A stretch of DNA of 64,000 nucleotides from Calliopsis andreniformis (GCF_051401765.1 NC_135066.1:20935001-20999000), one strand, 5' to 3'; positions 36,077 to 48,504 are shown, counted from the stretch's first letter. Notes: a model not told the origin generated them from the letters alone. Program-made: numbers and translations.

Positions 36077-37283
36077 TGTTACGAGACGGGATGCGAGCAG
36101 CGCGAGAGGCCATCGAGAATAGGAATATTTCCAAAGAATGTAATGGTTAATGTGTTAGTTGGTACAACGGATGAAACTGATGCGAAATCAGTTAGCCGTT
36201 GGGATTATTGTAGAACCTGATGTAAAATCAGGGAGCCTCTGAGTATAAGTGTGGTTGCGGATGAAACTGACCTGTGATCAGTGAGCGCCTGGAGGGTGAG
36301 TTTTGTGAACGTACCTGATGCGAAATCAAGGAGTCACTAGGATCAGTTTCACAGACGAACTTAAAATAAATTGATATGCTGTTAAGGAGGTTAGCAAATT
36401 CAAACAGATGAACCTGATGCGAAATCAGGGTGCTGTAAGGAGATTGAAGAATGGACAGACGAACCTAGTGTTACATTTAGCTGTAGGATACAGATGAAAC
36501 TGATATAAGATCAGTTAGCTGCAGGATAGGTTACCTTTCGTGGACGAACTCGAATAAATCAAAGAGCCACTAGTTTGGATAGTTTTCTTTGGAAGTAGGG
36601 ATATGCGGACGAATCTGATTTAAATTAGGTAGCCGCAGGAAATGTTAGTAAGTCTCGTAACTTGTTGATACAACTTGAGCGGCTAAGCTGTATCGTGGTG
36701 GATCTGTCAACTTCGAATGGGATCGCTTAAGGTAATTATAGGTTTAAAAGCAATCTAAGCAAATTACTGAAAATACTTGAATATATTCTAAAATCAATCC
36801 TTTCGTACAAGTGTACAGTGTAGTGTTGTCGCGTAAAATGTATGATTTTAATACACAGTCTTAACGCACTGGCCATGCGGGAACTTACAGAGTGGTCGTA
36901 GGAATTGTCAGATAGAATTTATGCCGAATCGCGGATTCTATGAGGTTAAAACGTAGACTCGAAAGGGAACTTTAGCCCGATCTAACTGAATAGCAACCAA
37001 CTCTGACGAACTTGACTGTCAACGTGACGGTACTGTTCTGAACCCTTTAGGACTAAAATCACTGGATTTATATAGGCCGAAAAATTAGTGGGGGTTCGTT
37101 AGTAATTTTTATATAAGGAAATTTCTCACGGTCGGTATAGCATCGTGGTTGCTACCCAGCTGCTCGGAGTCGCGCTTCTATTAAGATAACGAAAAAAAAC
37201 GAAAGTGCTAAGACGTTTTGTCTTAACAAGCAGAGACTCGAATATTTGAGAGAGTAATTGGAAAATATTCTCCTTAAGTAACA
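36077..37283 (-). mobile_element. Family-B solo LTR inserted in the Tc3-like transposase
   Basis: Bounded by TGTTACGAGACGGG (36077) and ATTCTCCTTAAGTAACA (ends 37283). It is the reverse of 24066-25280 throughout, including the minus-strand TATA box (37063-37074) and the leader array. Possible target duplications (TCTG/CTTG) are imperfect. Transposase coding sequence resumes at both borders, so this LTR postdates the Tc3-like element. Confidence 0.85.
36155..36640 (-). repeat. Degenerate tandem dyad array (family-B LTR leader)
   Basis: About nine units near 50 bp, each with a variant of GACGAACCTGATGCGAAATC followed by AGGGAGCC. The small dyad CTGAT(N5)ATCAG inside each unit shows paired changes in places, for example CTGACCTGTGATCAG. 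Confidence 0.82.
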
Positions 37284-37838
37284 CTTGAAATACCTCAGCA
37301 ACTAATTTTGGAGCACTTGGGAAAGGATCTGCTTCAACTTTTCGTACAATTCGTATTCTTTCTCTATTGTCGAGAAATCAGCGACTGAGCTCTTGCTTAA
37401 ATTCAGTATTTTTTCGATTTCACGATATGACGTACCTTTTTCACGGTAAAAAGTTGCAAGTTGCCAAATATAAAATGAGGTATGGGGCTTGACAATCTAT
37501 TTTCATAGCAATACAAGTTGAAACTGAGAAATTATAAACAACTTCACATTTTAATGCTATCATATACTCGTAATGTTTCTAAACATAACCCGTTTTTCAG
37601 AATCACGAATATTTGGAAAGAATAATTTACAAAAACGTGCAAGTGCCAGAATATTTTTGTAACACAGTAATGACATACATTTACACTTAATATTAATTAA
37701 TGTATAATATATATAAAATTGTATACAAAATTTACATATTTTATAAATCATTTCATAAACAATTAAGATATAAAGGAAAATAATCGACGTATACTCTAGT
37801 CTACTGTTCTCATATTTTCGTTACTCACTGTATATGTA

Positions 37839-37995
37839 TACAGGGTGTTATCAAACATGTGGGATATTTTTAGAGAGTAGGTTTTAAACACAAAAGAAAA
37901 TGAAAAAAGTTCATAGGCCCTTATGTCTAGAAATGTTTAGTGTTTTAGTTATATGCTATTGTGTATTGTGTAAAATACCTACTAACTCAGAACGT
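37839..37995 (+). mobile_element. TACAGGGTG-ended fragment
   Basis: Starts TACAGGGTGTTATCAAACAT and aligns by eye with 53193-53345 through GTTCATAGGCCCTTATGTC versus GTTCATGTGCACATATGCC. No second end. Confidence 0.6.
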
Positions 37996-38348
37996 GTAAA
38001 AAATAACAAAAATATGAGACCCGCTTGAAGGATATGTTCTACATACAAGGACAATAATAAAAAAAGTAAAAACACACATATGATCGGAAAAGAGTACCTT
38101 TTTAGTTATATGCTATTGTATATTAAGTAAAACGCTAGTCCAATACATGCTTGCATAATGTGCTATCCCCTTTAGGGCTCTACCAGACCTAAAGAAAACC
38201 TTTTAACCCCTCAGAGGCCTTCGACCAGTCCTGCTCATAACGGGGAGACCCAAATACAGAGTATGATTGCTCCGGGTTAGATGGCCATGGGTGGAGACTA
38301 GATCTGGCCAACTATCTCAGGCATTTTGGCTAACTATCTTTTGGAAGG

Positions 38349-39334
38349 GTCCCATGAAAATCACCGACACAAATTTCCGCAATACAGTTTTCAGCAACAA
38401 CATTTCGCCGACTCCAGATTTGACCGACAATAACTTTCGCCGACAACGCCTTTAACCGAAAACGATTTTGACCGACAATGACCTCAATCGACGACAGTAT
38501 TATCCGATAGTAACATTGTCTGACAACAACATTAGCCGACTGCGTATTTCTCCTATAAATATTGCCTCAGTTAGCGTATTGCTGAGATCTGAATCGTATC
38601 GCACATATTCGTTAGAATATGTACTGGCAGAGGAACGTATTCAAGGAATATTCAGAAATCGTACACAATACACTACCACAAGGCTCTTGCAGGCATTAGC
38701 ACACAATATTAGGTTATAATAAATTTAATGCAATTAATGTTTTTGTTATATAATTCATCGAGTATACTTAAAATCTTCTCCTTGTGTTTATTGTTTTTGT
38801 TGTACAATTAATTGAAGAAAGTATTAATTTTTGCCATTTTGACTTATTATGTTAATATTTTCGGTGTAATTAATGTTTTTGTTGTGTAGCCCACCGAATG
38901 CATTTGAAATTTTTGTTATATTCATTATTAGGTAAATGGAGTTTCTTTTCACTATTTTGAGAATAATGTATTGTGACTAATACTTTATGTACATATCAAT
39001 AATATACAAATGTAATTTCTTTAGTTTGGTTTAATTGCGTTTCTTCGTAAATCTGTCCTCCCACTCACTATGCACTATATCAAGACAAAAGTACATAATC
39101 AATGAGATATTCGTATGACGTTTACTAACAATGATGTACTATCGTTGTAAATAATGTTACTGTTGGTTACTACTGTCGTCAACTAAAGTCATTGTTGATC
39201 CAAATCATTGTCGATCAAAATCGTTTTCGGTTAAAGGCGTTGTCAGCAAAAATTATTATTGGTCAAATCTGGAATCGGTGAAATGTCGGTAAAAACCGTG
39301 TCGGAGAAATTTCTGTCGGTGATTTTCATGGGAC
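38349..39334. mobile_element. Foldback MULE-type element with tandem-repeat TIRs (986 bp)
   Basis: Ends GTCCCATGAAAATCACCGAC and GTCGGTGATTTTCATGGGAC are perfect inverted repeats. The arms continue for about 200-230 bp (38349-38580 and about 39130-39334). Each arm is a series of units of about 20-22 bp of the form ACCGACAAnAnnTTT. Imperfect direct repeats CTTTTGGAA and CTTTTAGGAA flank the ends, consistent with the 9-10-bp duplications of MULEs. The interior has a short open frame (about 38575-38719) without a clear transposase match. The left arm matches 46325-46490, the terminal region next to the FLYWCH-MULE coding fossil. Confidence 0.78.
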
Positions 39335-41374
39335 GCCTTTTAGGAATTCTCGAGTGTATTCTTTCTCCAACTTGTTCATCTGAGAATTAGTAAATAGATA
39401 GAGTAGTAAAGAATGAGTGCGAGTGAGATATCGATATACGATACAAATTAATATAATGGTTAAATGGTCTCCTTCAGGGAGACTACCACTTATTTACTTT
39501 AAATTCGTCACGTTGAAGACACTTGGCGAAGTTACATTCAAGAAGTGGTAAGGATAACAACGGCCAACTATCCTGGTGAAATTCTGGCTAACTAACCCGG
39601 AACTACTGTGTATTTGACCGCTCAGGAATTAAATGACTGGAACATGGTCATATATTTTAAAGAGAGTATCACAACGTATGCAATATAAGACAGTGTGTAT
39701 AAATAACATAACTATGTTTGTAGACAGGCATGTCTGGGTTATATGAACCGTTTAAGTTTCTGCATTGTCTTTCTATCTAAAACATAACCTTCAATTATGT
39801 TCCATATGTTTGTAAACGCTTTATATTTCTTAATTTAAATCACATTTAAGAACAGATTAATAACTTGTTATAGAAATAGTAATAACTATATTGCGGAATT
39901 TTATGCAATTTCATATTTTCATAAATACAGTTAAAGAAATGGAGCAAAAATAAAAGTTTGATTCATGCTTCAAATACTATAATTTGCACTTTAGTTTTCA
40001 TATTTAACATATTTTTTACACATTTAAAATCTCCATAAATGCATAAAAATTCGTAATCGAGGAATAACTAATAAATGTAGCGATTCCCATATTATTATAA
40101 ACTAAAAATTCGAATCTTGTGATTTGCTAGTAGGTAGTTTCTATTTTGCAAAAAAGATGTATGTTTCACGTAGAATGGATTGACGTTCATTAGTCCCTGC
40201 TATAACATGTATGGACAATTTATAATATAACACTGTTTCGTTCCTAAATTGTTTAATTTAATATTTTCTCCATTTTCTATTTTACTATAATATGATGCTA
40301 TTCAATATTTCACTACTTGATTATTGTATCTTAACTTAAAAAATTTCAATGATGCAATGATTCACAGATTTGTTCACATTAATTAATCGTACAAAATACT
40401 GTGGTATGTATTTCTTTAACTACATCATTTTCCTCCTTTAAACTTTTCCCCTGTCCAGGTTTCTTGACTTCTAGCAAATAATTTGGAAATTTGAACGTAT
40501 CGATTTTATAGTCCTTCTTGAATACATTTGTGAGTCACTGTATTTACATTTAACCAGCTTCTCATGTAATATTTCCAAAGACTCTCTAGGTATTACTATA
40601 TTAATATTAATCGCATGAGAACCGTGTAGTATTTCTCCAACGCTATGAACTCTGTTGATAGTATATCTACTCCAAAAAAGACCAATCAAAAAGTATGGAA
40701 TTACTGATATTTCGCCAATAATTTAAAAACTCGTCGAAAACCAGAAGCAGCGAAAGATACCATCGAAATCCATCAATACTGATATTCGTTGCGAGGAAAA
40801 CCTCTGCTTCCGCTGCTGTTTTAATTGAAGTCGCTGCATGGCCGATATTTTTTTATGCTTTCGAGCGTTTTCCAAATTGAAATGGCCTCGAACGAGAAAC
40901 TAATAATTTAGAACGATGCCAAGAAAACGACTCAACTATCCGTGTTATTTTTGGACGATCTCTCTCTTTCGCCGTTCGCCGTGCTAATTAATGTTTTCAG
41001 AGAAATTTATCATCGTTCTCTATTGTTGTGCATATTTCGCTGAAGATTTAGGAGTGTTCCCTGCTACGAATGAACGCAGCCAGCGGAGCTTGTCGCGAGA
41101 AAAGCTTTTATACGGGAAAGCTCGCAAAGCTCCGTGTTGCTTGAAATTACTGAAGGTGGAACTCCGCAATGAAAATATGTCTGGATTGCTATGGCTGTTC
41201 AGTTAACAAACCGAAGAACGGCTGTGTTGAACCATTTAAACTGAAGTGTCATTGGGAAATAACTTCTTAGCTGGAGCTAGAATTGGCAATTATTTATAAA
41301 ACGATTCTCCTCATCGATTTCAATGATCTTAAAAATATGTCGATAAGGTTAACGTCTTGAATAATTGCACTAAT
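39335..41374. other. Non-coding stretch, no recognised gene
   Basis: AT-rich to about 40730, then GC-moderate (40740-41240) with an open frame at 40991-41206 that shows no motif. GGCCAACTATC / GGCTAACTA iterations occur on both sides of the foldback element (38305-38340 and 39560-39600) and may belong to an older host repeat. Confidence 0.45.
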
Positions 41375-41650
41375 ATATATAGTGAGTAACGAAAATATTC
41401 ACACTAATATAACTCTGACTTCTTTGATATATATTTATTATAAATATCTATCAACCAGCAAAAACGTGTAACAGTTATTAAAGTACAGTATATAGACGCA
41501 AAAAAATATATAGATAAGAAAAAATATTTATTTTAAACAAACTGTTGCTCAAATATTACAAAAACAGCCGATTAAAAGCAAGACTTCATATTAAAAAAAT
41601 ATTGGGACACTTTATAAATATTAGTTAAAAACTTAAAATAAATTTCATTG
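41375..41650 (+). mobile_element. Tc3-like terminal fragment
   Basis: GTGAGTAACGAAAATATTCA near 41383 matches the outer end at 37832 (reverse), and AATATTGGGACAC near 41619 sits where the inner repeat is expected. It is therefore one IR/DR end of the 34905-37832 family. Confidence 0.55.
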
Positions 41651-44600
41651 AATACTCTCCTTCTTCAATAACTTGTTTTAAATAATTTGACATGTTGAAA
41701 CTTATTTGTTATTAATAATCAACATGTATTTTCTTCACTCTAATAGACAAGTGTATAATGTTTCTTCAGTATATTTTTTTTACTAATTATGCGGTTTTGT
41801 TTTTTTCCAAAAGAATAGTTATGTCGATGTAAAGAAAAACAGTACTTATTTATTTATTTATTTAAATAAAACTAGCACTATCGAGTATAATATTTAACCG
41901 TTATGTACATAAACACGTGTTAATAAGTTATTTCAAAGTAAGAACTGCCAGTTAGTTCGCGAGTATAATTCTACGTATAGTAGCTTGAGAAGAAGCTAAT
42001 AATTAACTAAAGGAATTTAATTGAGAACTGTAGAACATATCCTAACACAGTATTAGATATTCTATTTTCCGGATCTACGTATGATACTCTTAAAATTGAA
42101 AGCATGAATTTAAATAAAGGAAAAGATCTTTCCATCTCGTTCTATCACTTAGATAAATACATGTAAATACTACTAGTGATAATGATAGAACAACCATGGC
42201 CATTTACGTGTTTAAACATAAAGGTAAGGTCAGAAAGTACCCTTCTTTTGTGAAATAAATAAATTTTCAGCTTATGTATTATTAGATCGTAATCATGATC
42301 AGTCAGGAACATTAAATAACGAATTTTATAGAATTTGCATTGGAGAAGTATGTTTGATAAAATTTGAAGGTATAATAAAAGATAAATGCTGCAAATATAA
42401 TACTTTTAAATATCTCGCAAACTAAAGTCGTGAAAGGGCTATATGTATACTGCAAAATTTCTCGTGGCATTATCCTTGATAAAATATTGCAAAATCATTG
42501 AAATCGGTAAAAGAGACCGCTTTGTAAATAATTGGGTACTCTGAAGTCCTTTTCCTTGGTACCATTAAGAAACCAGGAAATTTAAAAAATGAGAACTTTT
42601 AAGATCAGTTTTAATTTTTATGTGCCCTTTCCTATTGTGACTACTTTCAGTAGATAAACGTATGCAATTCAAAATTTAGGAACAGGTAATAGTTCAATCT
42701 TAAATGTGAGACGAGATAATGTTTAACTCTTAATTGTTATGGTGGTACTATTATAACTATTATAACATATGTAATATAATGAAAAATTATTAATGCTGTT
42801 AATTAATCAAGTGGTTAGTGGGACCCGGCTCGAGCTGGGCAGCGTAATCTGAGACGATCACACGCGAGCGTGACAGTGAGACTAATATTAATTCAACGAC
42901 CTACATTTTTTATGTTCTATTATATTTGTGTGAAACATTCGCTATTATATTTATGAGTTTTTCTGATTAAAATGATACCAAATACGATATAATTTGAAGC
43001 ATATTTACTTATTTAATAAATGATTTCGCTTGTTTCGCTTATTATTCGCTTGTTATTTTTATACTTTTATACGCTTGTTATTGTCACTATGTATCCTATT
43101 TTGTTATAGTTAAATCTCGATTTTGCCGCATAATTTTGATTACCGATTAGTCTTACAATAAAAAAAATAATAAATATATACATAATAAAGAAGTACAGTA
43201 GATAAATAAAGAATAAAGCAATTGTGTGTCATTATGATCTATTGTTTTAGATTCATTGTTTATGTATATGAAACGTGAAATTCATATCTCATCTTACAAT
43301 AAACGTGAAGTGAAAGAATTGTTTGCCAACTCACGATAAATGTAAATGAATCGTGTCCTGCATTACGTTAAGAGTGAAAATACATAGCTTCGGACGCAGA
43401 AAGGTCAAGGAATGGAAAGATTAAAAACCCATGTTTAGAAAAGCCAGGCCAATTTCCTTATTTTTGACTATTTGTTTGTCAAACTTTTACCATCATATTC
43501 ATGAGATTTTTCTGATTAAAATAACAACAAATACAACATATTTTCATATTTAAGAAATGGAAGATAACAAATTATTATAACTTATTAAATGGGTAAATGT
43601 AAAGTAAATTGTGTCACACCTGGTGTCAGTTTATTCAGAAAAATCTCATAAATACGATGGTGAAAGTTTGATAGTTTTACCTTTAAAATATAGTTCTTTG
43701 ATATTTGCCGCCTGCTTCGATTTTCAGTCCCTCTTACTCTTTCACTTGCTGTCTTTTTCTACGTTCGACTCTCAGGCTTCTCTTTCTCTTCCTCTTTCTC
43801 TTTCACTCGCTGTGCTTTTCTTCGTTCAGAAATTTGAAAGCAAAAAAATGTGCTACCTGCTTCGGTAAATGTGAAACGCCGGACCCGACGGTTCACTCTT
43901 ATAGCGGCATTACTGTAATGGTATATAGACAATTCACAACTATTTAATCTATTCGTTTACGTAAACTGGCCATGAATATTTTTCGTAATAAATATTGGAA
44001 GCTTAATTCGGCCAAATAATATGGTCCCATTATATTAGCTACAATGCGATTTTCCAAAGTAGGAACCTGGGCGTGTCAAGTGACCGACATATGGCCGGGT
44101 AAGGAGCCAACGCTAGATACGTATTTCAAGCAACGTTGTCAGATTGTGTAGCTAATCGGATCTCTGTTTCTATCCTTAGGTGTAAAATGTGTCTTTCTCA
44201 GTGACTCCATAAAGCAGATTCCTTCATCTGCAAGACACCCCATGCTAAATTGATTACTATCTTCGTATTCATTTATCTAAGGGATTTTGATACTGATTTA
44301 ATATTATACGAGTCTGCAAGAAATTACGAGGTACTTTAAGACACTGTTTAATCTGTTTTGAGTATGGGTTACATAAAACCAAATTGTCCGTCATTTTTTC
44401 TGTGCGACACGAGCCTCCCTCAGTTGCCAATAGGACTCGACACCCTTATTAACCGCCATTGAAATAGCGCTAGTTGGCCACGCTGAGAAGGGAAGACAAC
44501 AGGCGCCAAGCAAAGATAGGGAATAAGCAAGTACCTGTGAGGACCGACGACTTCGTAGATAATTGATTAAGGCCTAATGAATAGGGCCGCGCATAGCGTG

Positions 44601-46324
44601 GGAGAAGTACCATTTATGAGTTAGAGGAGCGACAACATCGCAAGCCAGAGGACCCACCCACCAGGGCTCAACTATAGAAAATCGGATTGTAATAAGGAAG
44701 TTCATTTAATTCATATCCTCAGATTTCAATAAAACTTTTAACGGGTCCCACTGAAATCATCGTGTTACGAGCGAAATTCGTCCTTCACTCATTATTTACA
44801 GTTTGTTACGGGCTGACTAAGACATCCGAGACGTATTTTGTAAATTAATATACTCACGCTCGTTTATATAAGATTATCGAACAGTAACTCTATTCTATCA
44901 ATCGCTGTTCAGAATATTATGCGGAATGGTAGTGCGGTCGCAATAGCAGAACGGTCTTTAGGTAAAGGAAGAGCTCGGTCACGATATGCAAGCATATCTA
45001 TTATGTTATCATAATATCTATTACGAAAGGATATTGGTAGATGGATTAGGAAATCATTTAGTCCCATACGGGTCCCGCTATGCGTGATTAATTCTTGAGA
45101 GATAGAGGCTTATAATTGTATTGCAATTGGAAAAATAAATGAATCAACTAAATGTAGTTATAAAGAAACGAAACAATAATATATTCAGAGAAAAATAATA
45201 TTTTTGTTGAGGTTGTGGGAGGTTTAGGTGATAATGAATGAACACATTTGTAATGTAACTGGAATATATTATAGTTGAAATGATACAGAATATAAAACAC
45301 ACTTTCTTAGAGTCATGCGACTCGGACGAAAAACACGCCGGAAGTAACCAGGAAACAAAAGACCGGCCGCAAAGCCCCTACACGCAATATTTGACCGCGC
45401 ACTTTGAATCGCATTCTCCGACAATTCTTAACAATAAAAAAACATAATAATAGTATTAGAGTAAAAGAAAATGCATAAAAGAAATGAACAAGCAATTGTA
45501 AAATAATGCAAATAATATAAGTAAGAGAAAAGCACACAGTACAAAAAAATTATAAATTTTATATCACATCTTTCACGTGATTTTATGTGCCAACGTGGTC
45601 GCAAGAACACCAAGATATATCCGCGATATCGAGCAGCAACAACGATGTCCTTCAAACCATGCAGAGCATAAAAATGTCGATACCACGTGTATTGCAAGTT
45701 GGATATCAGAATCGATACAAAACCATACAAAATTAAAAATTATAATAATAAAAGAAACTTACAGAAGTAAAGAAACCAATATGAAGCCCCAATCAAATTC
45801 AAATCGTGTCCAGTCGTCGTATATGTACAATGTCAAGGGAAAATACTCTAAAATGCTAAAAGCTGAGAAAAAAGAGCACATGCGGATTTTTAGATTTTTA
45901 TACACTATTCGACGAATTACGAGATTACCGCAGTTTTATGTGGAGAACTGAGTCCATTTACTCTCGACACAACGTATTCTCTGAGTATGCCCAATTCGCC
46001 CAAAGTTGTAAATCACATACGTTCTGATTACATTCAGTTTAACTTATGACTATCCGCAAGTTTCTCGAGGTTTCAGAAGAACGCACATACACACTCACAC
46101 ACACAGTTGAATCCACGGTATCAACTTTCGACGACGATTTCAAGGACAATTCCAAGAAGAGAGCGGATAATACAATAATTATAATTTAGAATTTTGAACG
46201 TCAAAGGCCAGAATATGCCAGACTAGGAAAATCCATAATGACAAAGCATTGTCGTGAGTGTCGTGACACGTCCCGGCCAACGTATTGACCGAAAATAGGG
46301 GAAAATTGAAAAATTTCTGTTCGA
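41651..46324. other. Long non-coding stretch, GC-richer at 44060-44830
   Basis: No gene recognised. A pyrimidine-rich CTCTTTC tract lies at about 43725-43815. GC-richer sequence at 44060-44830 includes TGTTACGAGCG (44763), like the family-B LTR start, but no matching end. Open frames at 45577-45951 (plus) and 45428-45730 (minus) overlap each other and show no domain. Confidence 0.45.
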
Positions 46325-46560
46325 AATATAACAATCAATACAGATTTCCCCGATACTGTTTTCACCGACATTTCATCGACTCTAGATTTGCCCAATAACA
46401 GTCTTTATTGACAATAACAAACCAATAACAACATTAGCAATTACGTGCCCTCACAGGTGTTGTCTCAATTTGCGTTGAGCTATACTCTGTATTACTTCCA
46501 GTGTATCGAATAGAGTTATAATCATTTTTATTATTAGTAATAATAGTTAATCATACAAAA

Positions 46561-48430
46561 ATGTTTCCACAATCTACAGAAAATAGTGATTTATTTATTG
46601 CAGAAATTATATTATCAACTAAAAGTAAACTGAAAATTTATATTGATGGATATACTATATACAGGATGTCCCAGGTTTTTTTGACCAAACGGTGCCAGTA
46701 TATTCTGCAACTGAAAATAAAGAAAAAATGTTATATAAACATAAGCTCAAAAATACTTTACTAAAAAATGATAACAAAAATATGAAATACCAACGGACTG
46801 ATTTTTATTCAACGTAGAAATGTTAGTGATATTTCTCTTGGTATTTATACCTTTATCATATCTGTATTTGTTTATCCAAACTATGTTTACTAATTCAAAT
46901 CGTTTTAATATGTATGGTAATAGTACTAATATTGCTTACTAAGTTATACGATATCGTAGTAGTAACATACCACGAAGGTTTTCGAATCGAGAATATGTTG
47001 AAATTTACTTTATTTACGGTTTCACAAACGAAAATTTGTCTATTAATAAATGAAAGGAAACGAAGAAGAAATTCGTAATGCAATACGTTCAATTTTTCAT
47101 AGATGGCAATGCTGTATTTTCAAAAACAGACGACACATTAAAATGTAATTAACATAAGTAAATATTTCCAATCGGTTTGTTGTTATTTCGTAGTTTTTTT
47201 CTAGTTTGTTAATCAAGCACTTTTTAACCTATGTTTATATAATATTTTTTTCTTATTTTCGCTCGTGGAATATACTGCCATCGTTTTACCGAAAAAACCT
47301 GGAACACCCTGTATAATAAAAATGGGAATAGAAACGACTCATATTATGGGGGTGTGAAAAAAGTGATGAAAAAGATAATAGTTGTCAGTGTAGAGCTACA
47401 GCAAGTACACTATATTTAAATAATAGACACATTTTTAAAAAATACAAATCATCGGAACACAACCATGATCCTGAATCTTCACGTGTTGATACATTAAAAT
47501 TATGTGATACAACTAAAGAACTGGCAATAACAACTAGTGAAAAACCTTGCGCTATCGTTAGAAATATGACTACAGAGGCAAAGAAAAGCGTTTGATCATA
47601 TCTTCCAAGTAACAAGAATTTGGGTAAACAAATATGATCTACACTAAGAGAAAGTAAACCTAGAGAACCACGTAGTATATTTCATTTATATTTACCTGTA
47701 CAATTATGCAGAACGTTAAATAGAGAGCAATTCGGAAAAATTGTGAAAAAAGGAGAAGACTGCATTATATTATTTTCAACACATGAAGATTTAAAACTTT
47801 TCTTTGAAAGTAGTTGTTGATTAGAGGACGGAACGTTTAGAAGACTTCCTACATTTATGAAGCCATTATATACTATACATGTGAATATTAAGAGTGAAGA
47901 GGGCGATAGTGGTATATACTGTAGCTCCTTTAGTATACGTATTATTGTCTTCAAAGCGATAAAGAATTTACAAACTCCTATAAAATGTTTATTCAGCTGT
48001 AGAATTAAATATTTCTTTACAACTTCCTCCGTTCCTCTTAAGCGAGCTTGAAGTTGTTGCAATGAACGCAGTTAAATTTCTGAATACAAAATTAAAAGGT
48101 TGTTTCTTTTATTTGTGCTAATCTGCATTTTGCAAAATTAAAAAAAAAGTGGCTTTGTAAAGCAATATGGAAAAAATGAAACATTTAGTTCTCTACTTAC
48201 GCGTATACCATGTCTAGCATTTTCGGAACATACGGAAATTCTAGAAGCTTTCATCGAACTAAAATATCTTCTTCCGATTGAATATAATAACATTATCCAA
48301 TGATTTGAGAAATATTATTTAAAAGTACCATTGAATAAGGATGTAATGATACACTAGTCATTCGTCTTCCACGATTTCCACCCGCAATGTGGTCGGTTTA
48401 TAATAATAGTGTATTTCAATTAATTATTTT
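46561..48430 (+). pseudogene. MULE transposase pseudogene with N-terminal FLYWCH finger
   Basis: The N-terminal zinc finger is split by the MITE: KLKIYIDGYTIY before it (about 46620-46660) and YYGGCEKSD...CQCRATA...HNHDP after it (about 47335-47470), giving the C...C...H.H pattern of FLYWCH domains. The catalytic core follows: EDGTFRRLP (47824 on; D at 47827-47829 is the presumed first catalytic Asp), YTIHVNI, then an AMNAVKFLN...GCFFYLC-like block (about 48060-48120), and a late PPAMWSVYNNS block (about 48380-48410) corresponding to the W...Y...R end of MULE proteins. Internal stops precede DGTF (TGA 47818-47820) and occur near 47595 and 48305. DNA binding and target choice would have been nuclear. 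It is now non-functional. Confidence 0.8.
46662..47311. mobile_element. 650-bp TACAGG-ended MITE inside the FLYWCH domain
   Basis: TA target duplications at 46660-46661 and 47312-47313 bracket CAGGATGTCCCAGGTTTTTT and AAAAAACCTGGAACACCCTG. The inverted repeats run inward for about 150 bp, including ATGTTATATAAACATAAG and its complement near 47232-47250. No transposase is encoded, so it needed a Tc1/mariner-type source in trans. Confidence 0.85.
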
Positions 48431-48504
48431 GGAAAAACTTTCAATCGGCGAACCACCACGAAAGAGAAACAAATTGAAAAAAACAAATTGAAAGCAGAAC
48501 ACGT

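Larger units (their letters stand above)
35600..37480 (-). pseudogene. Tc1/Tc3-like transposase pseudogene in two parts
   Basis: The N-terminal part (37480-37284, minus) shows a helix-turn-helix: YREKGTSYREIEKILNLSKS, then KLVAEVF. The LTR interrupts here. The C-terminal part (36076-35600) contains KLFINEINRKKRVRFAEEF, the DESKFN block with the first catalytic Asp, HGEGSVLVW (equivalent to the GGGSVMVWG block of Tc1 proteins) and the QDNDQH block with the second Asp. The third catalytic residue is not recognisable. Several stops and at least four frame changes make it non-functional. Family assignment rests on the spacing of these motifs and on the IR/DR ends. Confidence 0.85.
34905..37832 (-). 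mobile_element. Tc3-like element with double inverted repeats, split by a solo LTR
   Basis: Outer ends: GTAGCGAAAATATTCGGACA near 34908 and the complement of CAGTGAGTAACGAAAATATG near 37832. Second, inner copies of the AATATTCGG motif lie about 200-230 bp inside each end (about 35104 and 37603-37620). This is the IR/DR arrangement known in Tc3 and Sleeping Beauty-type elements. Removing the LTR at 36077-37283 leaves about 1.7 kb, normal for the family. The interior codes a broken minus-strand transposase. Confidence 0.72.
46325..48500 (+). mobile_element. FLYWCH-type MULE (Mutator-like) element remnant
   Basis: The left terminal region (46325-46490) repeats the tandem-repeat TIR of the foldback element at 38349. 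MULE transposase coding follows at 46561-48430. The right TIR is not seen, because DIRS-like sequence begins near 48505. A MITE interrupts the N-terminal coding at 46662-47311. So this is an old element that has received at least one and probably two later insertions. Confidence 0.7.

Noticed and set aside
42826..42850. CCCGGCTCGAGCTGGG near-palindrome as a primer-binding or regulatory site
   Set aside because: No adjoining LTR end, and a palindrome of this size can occur by chance.
44520..44560. Resemblance of AAGCAAGTACCTGTGAGGAC to a large-subunit rRNA motif
   Set aside because: The match is only a few bases and the surroundings show no rRNA structure.
45428..45951. Overlapping 100-124-codon frames on both strands
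   Set aside because: Mutually antisense, low-complexity AT/Lys content, no domain.
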